This document shows, piece after piece, positions 1-6,042 of a DNA stretch of 6,042 nucleotides; within the stretch, counting starts at the first letter, position 1; every line of letters starts with the position of its first letter. The position numbers were made by a program, and so were the translations under genes. The notes beneath the pieces are model-generated. The model was not told where the DNA came from. It worked only from the letters and a program-made list of their open reading frames with translations, and made no database searches. The DNA is taken from contig JAGLUC010000439.1 of assembly GCA_023134955.1 (NCBI GenBank), positions 1-6,042 on the forward strand, given 5' to 3'. The DNA is from Methylococcales bacterium. Its GTDB lineage: Bacteria > Pseudomonadota > Gammaproteobacteria > Methylococcales > Methylomonadaceae.

Positions 1-16
1 AAAAAACAATACATCT

Positions 17-1705
17 CTATACTTTATACAATGGCTCTAATTCATCAGTGCACACAGTATCTTTATCTTTTGCTTTATTTTCAGCTATGAACGCTTTAAA
101 CAGATTTTCACCTTGCCACGATTCCGACTGGCTCGCATATAATCTTTGGTTTAATCCCTCTATTTCATCTTTCAATTCAGCACCGCATTGATTGGCAATT
201 GAACTAAGACTATGCTGGTTATATTTGATTTCCCCCCATGCTAACAAAGCTTCTTTTGTTGCACTTTTATCATCTTCCTGACAGGCTTTTTTAAGTACTT
301 TAACAACATCTTTTATTTTTAACTCTGTACTATTCTCTGCTATGTCATCAATTTGTTGCTTTGGTTTTTTAACCAAGAAAAACAGCGTAATTAACCAAAC
401 ACTGGCAAAGAAAATAGCTAGCCACATCCAAAATGGATTTGCTATTGTTTCAACTGTTTTCACAGTCTCTGTATTTTTTTCTTCTAATCTAGGTTCAGTA
501 TTCGTTGGGGTGGGTTCTGTTTGCCCTTCTGCTGCTGCAACTACTGTGATTTTTTTTGCTGGAATAGCCGCTACTTGCATTTTTTTAGTTTGGGTATTAA
601 ACCAAGGTACTTTTATTTCGGGTAAAGTAAAACTACCGGCTTTTGAAGGAATATATGCAATCTTTTCCTCTCTTAAAGCAATTAATCCATCTGCTTGTTT
701 TTTTTCTTTTAAAACAGGTTGGTCTGGATAACTTTTTAATTGTGGAATATCTGCCTCATTATGTAATTCAGGTAATTGCGCAACTGTAGTGCCTTTCGCA
801 AGTAGAGATATTGTTCGGGTTAAAGGTTCTCCAATTTTCATATTATTAATATCCCCCGACCAGCTTTCTTCTATATAAACCTGCTCCGCAGGAATCCAGT
901 GTTTGCCGGTAAAATCACCTGGTGCGGCTTGTACATCTAAAGTAATCGCCTTAGATGTGACCCGTTTAGTTTTTGTCATTTGCTGCCTAAAAAAGCCATT
1001 AAACCTGGGAGCTGACTGCGAGACAACATCTGCTGTTAAGATTAAAGGCTCAATAGTCAGCTTGCCACTTTTCTGCGGAAAAATTGCATATTTCCGCTCG
1101 GTCACCATATAGGCTATGCCATTAACATTGGTTTTATAATTTTTATCTTCACCTAATTTCTCGACCAATGCATCCGCCATTTCCGGCTCGGTTAAACTGG
1201 CCTGCGCAATCTGAACACTAAAATAAAATTTTAAGGTATAAAGTACCTGAGACTGTACATATACTTTTGAAGGAGTGGCTTCAACCTCTAAAAACAATTC
1301 GTTTTGTTGATCATTCTGACCCGAAGCATTGCTTTTTGTTACTGATAACACTATAGATTCGCTGACATCGTCGCCAAAAAAAATGGCAGGGATAACAATA
1401 TCGCCTGTGTTTTTTGCCATTACATTTAAAACCCATTGAATAGATTTAGTCGATTTGCCATTAATCCATGATGAATTACTGCTTTTTTTGTTACTTAAAA
1501 TTTCAAAGTTTTTATTTAACGGCTTAAAATCCGGCTCTTCATCTGGTGACTCATTTGCCGTAAAGGTTAATTGAAAAGACTCATTAATATTAACCGGATT
1601 ACGATCTACATTTGTTCTAATCTCTACCGCATTAACCAGCTGAATAGAAAATAAAATTAAAATAATTGAAAAAGATGTCTGTTTAAAATTTGTTTTTTTA
1701 ATCAT
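17..1705 (-). CDS. batD: BatD family protein (exported, membrane-anchored)
   Basis: A 562-residue protein and the last gene of the operon in view. Residues 1-26 form a signal peptide: basic KK, hydrophobic SIILILFSIQL, and likely cleavage after VNA. This supports the start at 1705 despite the absence of a Shine-Dalgarno sequence. Residues 27-390 are a beta-rich periplasmic region of the BatD ('oxygen tolerance') family, with recognisable blocks such as PSKVYVQSQVLYTLKFY, TERKYAIFPQKSGKLTIEP, YPDQPVLKEK and AYIPSKAGSFTLPEIKVPWF. A Pro/Thr/Glu-rich linker (392-420) leads to a membrane helix at about 424-446, followed by KKPKQ and a helical cytosolic tail of about 115 residues with three cysteines. 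The 12-base gap after the preceding stop is the only spacer in the operon. BatD is thought to assemble with the VWA proteins in the inner membrane. The name comes from a Bacteroides aerotolerance phenotype; the direct function is not settled. The gene is complete. Confidence 0.94.
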   Translation of the reverse strand: MIKKTNFKQTSFSIILILFSIQLVNAVEIRTNVDRNPVNINESFQLTFTANESPDEEPDFKPLNKNFEILSNKKSSNSSWINGKSTKSIQWVLNVMAKNTGDIVIPAIFFGDDVSESIVLSVTKSNASGQNDQQNELFLEVEATPSKVYVQSQVLYTLKFYFSVQIAQASLTEPEMADALVEKLGEDKNYKTNVNGIAYMVTERKYAIFPQKSGKLTIEPLILTADVVSQSAPRFNGFFRQQMTKTKRVTSKAITLDVQAAPGDFTGKHWIPAEQVYIEESWSGDINNMKIGEPLTRTISLLAKGTTVAQLPELHNEADIPQLKSYPDQPVLKEKKQADGLIALREEKIAYIPSKAGSFTLPEIKVPWFNTQTKKMQVAAIPAKKITVVAAAEGQTEPTPTNTEPRLEEKNTETVKTVETIANPFWMWLAIFFASVWLITLFFLVKKPKQQIDDIAENSTELKIKDVVKVLKKACQEDDKSATKEALLAWGEIKYNQHSLSSIANQCGAELKDEIEGLNQRLYASQSESWQGENLFKAFIAENKAKDKDTVCTDELEPLYKV

Positions 1706-1717
1706 GGAAAAATATTT

Positions 1718-3499
1718 CTACCAAGCTGGGTTGTTATTTTTTTTACGGCCTCTTTGACCATATTGATATTTAAATTTACGTTTTAATAAGCCTGCAGGGT
1801 CATCAGGAATACGTTTTAACCATTGTTCGTTGGCTTGCTCTGATTCGTCATATTGTTCTGACTCATTTGCCTGTTGCTGTTCGGCTTCTTGCTGTTTTTG
1901 TTGTTGTTCTTTTTGCTGATCAGACTTTGGTTCTTGAGGCTGTTCTGAATCTTTAGCTTCATCCTCAGCTGCTTTTTGCTCCGATTCATCAGAGTTTTTT
2001 GACTGCTCATTTTGTTCAGAATTTTGTTTTTTATCAGATGGTTCAGAACCCTCTTGCTGATCTTGTTTGTCATCACCCTGTTTTGAGTCTTTTTGATCAG
2101 ACTGTTTTTTATCATCGCCTTTTTGCTGATTTTTGTTTTGCTTTTCTAATGCTTTTTCGACCTGTTCTTTATTATATTTAGCATCTTCATTATCAGGCTG
2201 TTTTTCCAAAGATTGCTCATAAGCTTTTTTTGCTTCTTGCAACTTACCCGACTGTGCCAAGGCATTTCCATTATTATAAAGTCCCGTTGCCGACTGATCG
2301 TCCTGTAAACTTTCTATTGCCTGCTCAAACTGTCCAGCCTTGTATTGAGCTGCCGCCTTCCATTGTGGATCGGTAAATTGTTCAGCCGCCTGCTGATAAT
2401 TCTGTTGTTTAAATGCCTGTTGCGCTTGTTGACCTTGCGTTTGCCATAAGTCATCCCATTCCAATGCATAACTGGCTTCTGGAAAAGGCAATAACAGTAA
2501 CAATGTGATTGATAATAAGCCTTTTCTAAAACTTAATGCGGCAAGGGGTAAGACCAATAATAATAACCAAGGGCCTTTTTCATCCCATTGATCAATTAAT
2601 AAATTATTGTCTTTGCCTCCTTGTTTTTCTATAGGACTATCCAATTGAGCTAATAAGGCATTAATATCGGAATCATCATCAGTCATGGTTTTATACCATC
2701 CACTGCCTTTATTGGCTAAAGCGGACAATTGAGAAATATTAAGCTTTGGTATCACGATATTTCCGTTTGCATCTTTAAAAAATCCTCCCCCTGCTAATTT
2801 AATCGGCGCACCCTCTGCTGTCCCTACCCCAAGAATAGATAGACGATAGTCTGCAAGCGAGTCAACCTCACTAATTAAGTCATCACTACTAATGCCGTCG
2901 CTGACTAATAAAATATCCCCTGTTTGTAAGCCTGATTGCTTTAATAATCCAACCGCTTTTTCTAATGCCAAAACGGTATTACTCCCTTGCTCGGGCATCA
3001 GTTCTGTATTTAATGCAGATATTTGGCTGAGAATTGTATCTGTATCTTCTGTTAAAGGGGTAACAGTAAAAGCATCTCCTGCATAAACTAATAATGCACT
3101 TTGGCCATCTTTACGCTGTTTTAAAATATCGGCAATTTTATAACGCGCCCGACTTAATCGGCTGGGTTTTACATCGGTTGCATCCATTGATTTAGATAAA
3201 TCCAGGACTATGACTAATGCCGCATCATTTCTAAACACTGGTGAAGGTAGGCGTTCCCAGGTTGGTCCTGCTAAAGCGATAATAGTTAATAAGCTGGCAA
3301 GCGCACCTGTCGACAAAACCCAGCGACTTTTACCTGCTGGCTTTTCCTGCAAGATAAAGGGTAATAGAGCCTCATCACACACGGCATTCCAATTACCCTG
3401 GTTCAGTTTATTTTTAAGCAAAAATACCATCATGATTATGGCTGGTATGATCGCCAATAACCAAAACGGTCTAATAAAATGGAATTCTGCAAGGTTCAT
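1718..3499 (-). CDS. batB: BatB/BatC-like fusion: VWA domain plus TPR domain membrane protein
   Basis: A 593-residue protein combining what are separate BatB and BatC proteins in Bacteroides and Leptospira. Order: membrane helices at about 12-28 and 60-79; VWA domain at 92-290 with intact MIDAS (D100-L-S102-K-S104-M, T150 in TPLTED, D201 in LLVSDGIS); a hydrophobic stretch at 311-323; a short basic RKG turn; a second hydrophobic stretch at 328-338 ending PFPEASYA; a TPR region at about 350-450 with one clear repeat (GLYNNGNALAQSGKLQEAKK, then AYEQSLEKQPDNEDA); a Q/K/E/D/S-rich disordered tract at 452-558; and a conserved end motif, WLKRIPDDPAGLLKRKF (560-576). Charge distribution predicts VWA and TPR parts in the periplasm. 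The start overlaps the BatA stop (ATGA) with only a weak AGG upstream. The amber stop is in frame with batD 12 bases later. Probably a metal-dependent partner of BatA and scaffold of the complex; the client is unknown. Confidence 0.93.
   Translation of the reverse strand: MNLAEFHFIRPFWLLAIIPAIIMMVFLLKNKLNQGNWNAVCDEALLPFILQEKPAGKSRWVLSTGALASLLTIIALAGPTWERLPSPVFRNDAALVIVLDLSKSMDATDVKPSRLSRARYKIADILKQRKDGQSALLVYAGDAFTVTPLTEDTDTILSQISALNTELMPEQGSNTVLALEKAVGLLKQSGLQTGDILLVSDGISSDDLISEVDSLADYRLSILGVGTAEGAPIKLAGGGFFKDANGNIVIPKLNISQLSALANKGSGWYKTMTDDDSDINALLAQLDSPIEKQGGKDNNLLIDQWDEKGPWLLLLVLPLAALSFRKGLLSITLLLLLPFPEASYALEWDDLWQTQGQQAQQAFKQQNYQQAAEQFTDPQWKAAAQYKAGQFEQAIESLQDDQSATGLYNNGNALAQSGKLQEAKKAYEQSLEKQPDNEDAKYNKEQVEKALEKQNKNQQKGDDKKQSDQKDSKQGDDKQDQQEGSEPSDKKQNSEQNEQSKNSDESEQKAAEDEAKDSEQPQEPKSDQQKEQQQKQQEAEQQQANESEQYDESEQANEQWLKRIPDDPAGLLKRKFKYQYGQRGRKKNNNPAW
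1826..2146 (-). repeat. Low-complexity Q/K/E/D/S-rich coding tract in the BatB/BatC fusion
   Basis: About 107 residues (452-558) are built almost only from Gln, Lys, Glu, Asp, Ser, Asn and some Ala/Pro/Gly, with short stretches such as KEQQQKQQEAEQQQ. There are no hydrophobic residues able to form a core, so the tract is predicted to be disordered and very hydrophilic. It separates the TPR region from the conserved C-terminal motif. It is not a perfect tandem repeat at the DNA level; codon use is mixed (CAA/CAG, AAA, GAT/GAA). Length and exact sequence of such tracts vary widely between relatives. Confidence 0.85.
2465..2527 (-). other. Internal signal-peptide-like segment between the BatB and BatC modules
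   Basis: Codons 325-345 of the fusion read as a complete signal peptide: basic RKG, hydrophobic LLSITLLLLLPF, then a polar PEASYA with small residues at -3 (Ser) and -1 (Ala), followed by LEWDD. Stand-alone BatC-type TPR proteins start with a signal peptide at this place, so the segment may be a remnant of a gene fusion. It may now serve as the last membrane helix, or be cut by signal peptidase. The sequence pattern is clear; its processing is inference. Confidence 0.55.
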
Positions 3500-4482
3500 G
3501 AGCGCAGCCTGTTTAATCGGCTAATGCTAATAATACTGACAAGCAATAAAGTCATTGCTAAAGGCCAATGATAAAGCTCTGTTTTTGGGCGAAAATACTG
3601 TTTATCTTTTTCAACGGGTTCTAGTTGATCTAATAATTGATATATTTGATTTAACTCTTGGGTATTTCTGGCTCTGAAATAACGTCCCCCTGTTTTTTCT
3701 GCAATGGCAGTTAAGGTTTTTTCGTCCAAATCTCTGGATGGATTGACTTTACGCGAGCCAAAAAAACTGCGTACCAATATTTCATCAGCACCGATACCAA
3801 TGGTATAAATTTTAAGATCATTATCTGCTGCTAGTTCAGCTGCTTTTATCGGTGTCACTTCACCTGCGGTATTTGCACCATCGGTTAATAATATTAATAC
3901 TCGACTTTCTGATTGTTGCTTTCTTAATCGTTTAACAGCAAGACCAATAGCATCACCAATTGCTGTATTTTTTCCAGCTAAACCGATAGCTGACTCATTC
4001 AATAAAGTCATTACTGTAGCTCGGTCAAAGGTTAAAGGCGTTTGTAAATAAGCATTTGTACCAAATAAAATAAGCCCTAGCCGATCTCCTACTCGACGCT
4101 CAATAAACTGAGTCGCCACATATTTAGTTGCTGTTAATCGGTCTACTCGCCTTTTATCGACAACAAAATCCTGTTCCTCCATACTGCCTGATAAGTCAAC
4201 TGCCAGCATCAAATCACGCCCACTAATCGCTTGTTCTATGGGTTCTCCCATCCATTGAGGACGCATCACTGCAACCACCAGCAATACCCAGGCGATCATG
4301 GCCAACATTAAAGGCCACTGATGATTTTGACTGACTGTTTTTGTTTCTGCCGTAGCAAAGTCATCCAAAAAAGGCACTTTTAATGCAGCCTGTTCTACGG
4401 GTATATCCGCAGGGACTAGCCAGCGAATAATTAAAGGGAATGGAAGTGCCAATATTAATAATGGCCATTCAAAATGAATCAT
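3496..4482 (-). CDS. batA: BatA-like membrane-anchored VWA domain protein
   Basis: A 328-residue protein. Membrane helices are visible at about 5-22 and 56-73, with a third near the C-terminus at about 305-320 followed by the basic tail SRLNRLRS. The positive tail predicts a cytosolic C-terminus and a periplasmic central domain. Residues 90-285 form a VWA domain with a complete metal ion-dependent adhesion site (MIDAS): D96-L-S98-G-S100-M, T151 in TPLTFD, and D201 in LLTDGANT. The later blocks VNPSRDLDEKTL, TGGRYFRAR and LDQLEPVEKDK are typical of BatA proteins of this operon type. The start overlaps the DUF4381 stop (ATGA) and lacks a clear Shine-Dalgarno sequence, suggesting translational coupling. 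The 3' end overlaps the next VWA gene in the same ATGA way. The protein probably binds Mg2+ or a similar metal and engages a partner through it, most likely the neighbouring VWA protein or BatD; this is inferred. Confidence 0.94.
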   Translation of the reverse strand: MIHFEWPLLILALPFPLIIRWLVPADIPVEQAALKVPFLDDFATAETKTVSQNHQWPLMLAMIAWVLLVVAVMRPQWMGEPIEQAISGRDLMLAVDLSGSMEEQDFVVDKRRVDRLTATKYVATQFIERRVGDRLGLILFGTNAYLQTPLTFDRATVMTLLNESAIGLAGKNTAIGDAIGLAVKRLRKQQSESRVLILLTDGANTAGEVTPIKAAELAADNDLKIYTIGIGADEILVRSFFGSRKVNPSRDLDEKTLTAIAEKTGGRYFRARNTQELNQIYQLLDQLEPVEKDKQYFRPKTELYHWPLAMTLLLVSIISISRLNRLRS

Positions 4483-4955
4483 GGTGTGTTATTTTTTTGT
4501 GCAGAAAGCCAGTCTTCACATAGTTTAATGAGTTCAGGCATATTTAAATGAGTCGCTGTATTTTTTTGATAATGCCTATCAGCAAAGCATTGCCCTATCC
4601 CTTGAGAAAAAGCTGATTCTTTAACCGAACGATCTAAATAAGTCAGCCATGCTTGTCCTGTTAGGCTTGCGACCTCTTTTCTTGGGGAAATACTTATCGC
4701 CACCCGACGAATTAATGTAGATAGGGCGATTAGTTTTTGTTCATCAGTTAAATCACTATCTGATTTAATTTTAACTAGTAGTTTCTTTGCGGTTTTGGTG
4801 GCTGTTCTTCGGGTGATCCATTTATACACCCAGATTATTAGCCAGCATAATAAGGGCATGACAATCGCTAGAATCCACCAACCTATTGCTGGTGGCCACC
4901 AGCCGACTGCATCAGGTAAATGAATATCTCGAAGCTGTAATTGTTGTGGCTGCAT
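4479..4955 (-). CDS. DUF4381 family single-pass membrane protein
   Basis: A 158-residue protein. The N-terminus carries the family signature LRDIHLPDAVGWWPPAIGWW (residues 8-27). It is followed by a hydrophobic helix at about 24-45, then positively charged KWITRRTATK, which predicts N-terminus outside and C-terminus in the cytosol. Residues 50-158 form a helical cytosolic domain with the typical LIRRVAISISPRKEVASL and TGQAWLTYLD blocks and a terminal helix ending in LCEDWLSAQ. The start ATG overlaps the DUF58 stop by one base and is preceded by a good ribosome binding site, GGTGGAG, 11 bases upstream. The stop overlaps the next start as ATGA. Length and gene position fit the family, which sits between the DUF58 and VWA genes in gammaproteobacterial moxR operons. 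I infer that it links the cytosolic MoxR/DUF58 pair to the membrane VWA proteins; no biochemical role is known to me. Confidence 0.92.
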   Translation of the reverse strand: MQPQQLQLRDIHLPDAVGWWPPAIGWWILAIVMPLLCWLIIWVYKWITRRTATKTAKKLLVKIKSDSDLTDEQKLIALSTLIRRVAISISPRKEVASLTGQAWLTYLDRSVKESAFSQGIGQCFADRHYQKNTATHLNMPELIKLCEDWLSAQKNNTP

Positions 4956-5848
4956 TATCTTAAAATCTCCACCGGGTCGTCAGAGGTACTGCATTGAAAA
5001 AACACCAAACCCAATTTTTTAGCAAGCTTTTGTAAATGTTCCAATCGTATTTGATAGCGTTGCTGATATTGCAATATGCGCTGTTTATCGCCAGTATCAA
5101 CCACAACATCGTGCTGTTCATCAGTAAAACGGTAACGTCCTTTAGCAGGAAGATGGCTTTCTATGGCATCATAAATATGCACCAGCACCACATCACAGTG
5201 ACTGGATAATTTAGCCAAATGATTTTCTGCTTTTTGATCCAGCCCTCGAAAATCACTGATAATATAAACCAGACTTCCTGGACGAGCATGTTGTACTAAT
5301 CGAGCCAATACATGTTCCAGGGTTATTTCATTATTTAATTCAGTGGACACTTTAACCAAGACATTAAAAAAACGTAACACCGCATGTTTACCATTTTGGG
5401 GCTTAACTTCCTGGCATTGTGAACCAGTAAAAAACTGTCCCCCAATTCGATCCCCCTTATGTTGGGCAACCCATGCCAGTAATGCGGCAATTTTTGCAGC
5501 CTGTACCGATTTAAAAACACCACGGGTAGCAAACTGCATGGCAGAGCGATTATCAACAGAAATAAACACTGGGCGTTCACGCTCCTCTCTAAACACTTTG
5601 GTATGTGTCTTGCCTGTCCTCGCTGTCACTCGCCAATCAATACTGCGTATATCATCACCGGGTTGATACAACCTTGCTTCATCAAATTCCATGCCTCGTC
5701 CTTTAAAGCTAGAAACAAATCCACCACTTTGGCTTGAGCGAATTTTGGCATGGTGTAATTTAAGCAATGATGCCGGTTTTGCTAAATTAACTAAAGTTTT
5801 TAACTGCACAGAAACAAGTTCATTACCACTATTTTTAACCATATTCAT
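4955..5848 (-). CDS. DUF58 domain protein (VWA-like MoxR partner)
   Basis: A 297-residue protein without signal peptide or membrane helix, so probably cytosolic. Residues 50-104 hold the DUF58 hallmark: GRGMEFDEAR, then YQPGDDIRSIDWRVTAR, then FREERERPVF, leading into the VWA-like strand ISVDNRSAM. The remainder (about 110-297) looks like a Rossmann-type fold with a second acidic strand end at IISDFRG (D199), and the chain ends in DPVEILR. In most VWA proteins the metal site begins DxSxS; here it reads D99-x-R101-x-A103, so both serines are replaced. The chosen start (5848) abuts the moxR stop as TAA-ATG, in the same frame. A second ATG two codons on (5842) is also possible. A Shine-Dalgarno-like AAGGA lies 14 bases upstream. 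The 3' end overlaps the next gene by one base (TAATG). DUF58 proteins are nearly always encoded beside moxR; the exact biochemical role is not established. Confidence 0.95.
   Translation of the reverse strand: MNMVKNSGNELVSVQLKTLVNLAKPASLLKLHHAKIRSSQSGGFVSSFKGRGMEFDEARLYQPGDDIRSIDWRVTARTGKTHTKVFREERERPVFISVDNRSAMQFATRGVFKSVQAAKIAALLAWVAQHKGDRIGGQFFTGSQCQEVKPQNGKHAVLRFFNVLVKVSTELNNEITLEHVLARLVQHARPGSLVYIISDFRGLDQKAENHLAKLSSHCDVVLVHIYDAIESHLPAKGRYRFTDEQHDVVVDTGDKQRILQYQQRYQIRLEHLQKLAKKLGLVFFQCSTSDDPVEILR
4967..4973 (-). promoter_or_regulatory. Ribosome binding site of the DUF4381 gene
   Basis: GGTGGAG lies inside the end of the DUF58 gene, 11 bases before the DUF4381 ATG. It is the best Shine-Dalgarno match in the window and supports the start at 4955, giving the TAATG overlap. 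Confidence 0.7.
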
Positions 5849-6042
5849 TTATGGAACAGCAATCCTTGAGATTAATTCTTTAATAAAATGATCAGTTGTA
5901 ATCCCTTCTGCCTCAGCCTCATAAGACAAAATCAAACGATGGCGCAGCACATCAAAAGCCATTTCTTGAATATCTTCAGGGCCGACAAAATCACGTTGCT
6001 GTAACCATGCTTTAGCTCTTGAACATCTATCCAAAGCAATAC
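5849..6042 (-). CDS. moxR: MoxR-family AAA+ ATPase, C-terminal fragment (5' end outside window)
   Basis: Only the last 64 codons are present; the frame is open to the window edge, so the Walker A/B part lies upstream and is not seen. The visible part is the helical lid of a MoxR ATPase: an alanine/arginine-containing helix ending in RAKAWLQQRDFV, then GPEDIQ, then VLRHRLILSYEAEAEG. These match the family pattern of 'raakAwAll.gRdyV.peDv...a..vLrHRl.l..eAe.eG'. The leucine TTG at 6034 could be misread as a start codon, but it sits inside this conserved helix and is not a start. MoxR proteins are cytosolic ATPases thought to act as chaperones with VWA-domain partners, and the next gene is a DUF58 protein, their usual neighbour. 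The stop codon TAA is followed directly by the ATG of that gene with no spacer. Family assignment is firm; the specific substrate is unknown. Confidence 0.9.
   Translation of the reverse strand, partial: IALDRCSRAKAWLQQRDFVGPEDIQEMAFDVLRHRLILSYEAEAEGITTDHFIKELISRIAVP
5863..5867 (-). promoter_or_regulatory. Possible ribosome binding site of the DUF58 gene
   Basis: AAGGA lies within the last codons of moxR, 14 bases before the first ATG of the DUF58 gene. The distance is longer than ideal, and still longer for the second ATG at 5842, so it favours the first ATG. Translation may depend mainly on ribosomes finishing moxR, whose stop codon touches the start. Confidence 0.4.

Noticed and set aside
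1..40. Possible terminator after batD (T-tract on the minus strand at the window edge)
   Set aside because: Six Ts are present at the very end, but I found no convincing GC-rich stem before them, and the sequence stops there; the operon may continue.
342..731. 129-residue open frame on the plus strand opposite batD
   Set aside because: It lies wholly antisense to a well-supported batD, has no recognisable domain, and its hydrophobic look comes from reading the complement of the batD linker and membrane-helix region.
1816..2115. 99-residue open frame on the minus strand within the VWA-TPR gene
   Set aside because: It is a shifted-frame reading of the Q/K/E/D/S-rich tract; A-rich low-complexity DNA stays open in several frames and gives a Lys/Asn/Ser-rich artefact.
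1826..2146. CRISPR-like or tandem DNA repeat in the low-complexity tract
   Set aside because: There is no regular repeat unit or spacing; the similarity comes from biased amino acid composition in a coding region.
3210..3524. 104-residue open frame on the plus strand
   Set aside because: It is antisense to the start of the VWA-TPR gene and the end of batA, with no domain, ribosome binding site or context supporting it.
5343..5666. 107-residue open frame on the plus strand, and an 81-residue one on the minus strand at 5335-5580
   Set aside because: Both overlap the DUF58 gene, whose hallmark motifs are in the other frame; neither resembles a known protein.
5691..5891. 66-residue open frame on the plus strand across the moxR/DUF58 junction
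   Set aside because: It is antisense to two conserved genes and has no supporting signal.
5849..6034. Short gene starting at TTG 6034
   Set aside because: The frame continues upstream to the window edge, and the TTG is an internal leucine of the conserved MoxR lid helix.

Overview
The window is a single tightly packed operon, entirely on the minus strand. It encodes a MoxR AAA+ / von Willebrand factor A (VWA) system of the Bat type (the name comes from 'Bacteroides aerotolerance'). Transcription runs from high to low coordinates: moxR (3' end only) - DUF58 protein - DUF4381 protein - BatA-like VWA protein - BatB/BatC-like VWA-TPR fusion - BatD. The genes touch or overlap at every junction except the last, where 12 bases separate stop and start. 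No stretch longer than about 16 bases is non-coding, and no RNA gene, mobile element, CRISPR array, promoter or terminator can be supported.

The organism is most likely a gammaproteobacterium with an AT-rich genome (roughly 40% G+C by eye). The reasons are the presence of DUF4381, the BatB and BatC modules fused into one protein, and the gene order, which matches moxR operons described in Gammaproteobacteria such as Francisella. An AT-rich methanotroph or sulfur-oxidiser relative would fit, but the sequence alone does not settle the genus.

Layout. At 6042-5849 is the lid-domain end of the MoxR ATPase. At 5848-4955 is a soluble DUF58 protein whose VWA-like metal site is altered. At 4955-4479 is a small one-helix membrane protein. 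At 4482-3496 and 3499-1718 are two membrane-anchored VWA proteins with intact metal-binding signatures. The second of these carries an internal signal-peptide-like segment, a TPR region, a long disordered Q/K/E/D/S-rich tract and a conserved C-terminal motif. At 1705-17 is BatD, with a signal peptide, a large extracytoplasmic domain, one membrane helix and a cytosolic tail.

How they may work together (inference from topology and family knowledge): MoxR and DUF58 form the cytosolic, ATP-driven part. DUF4381, the two VWA proteins and BatD form an inner-membrane assembly whose VWA, TPR and BatD domains face the periplasm. Such systems are linked in several bacteria to stress tolerance, envelope integrity or protein maturation, but the substrate is unknown. 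The family is known, so this is not a wholly new system. The points most worth a second look are the internal signal-peptide-like segment in the BatB/BatC fusion, the substituted DUF58 metal site, and the in-frame stop/start junctions.
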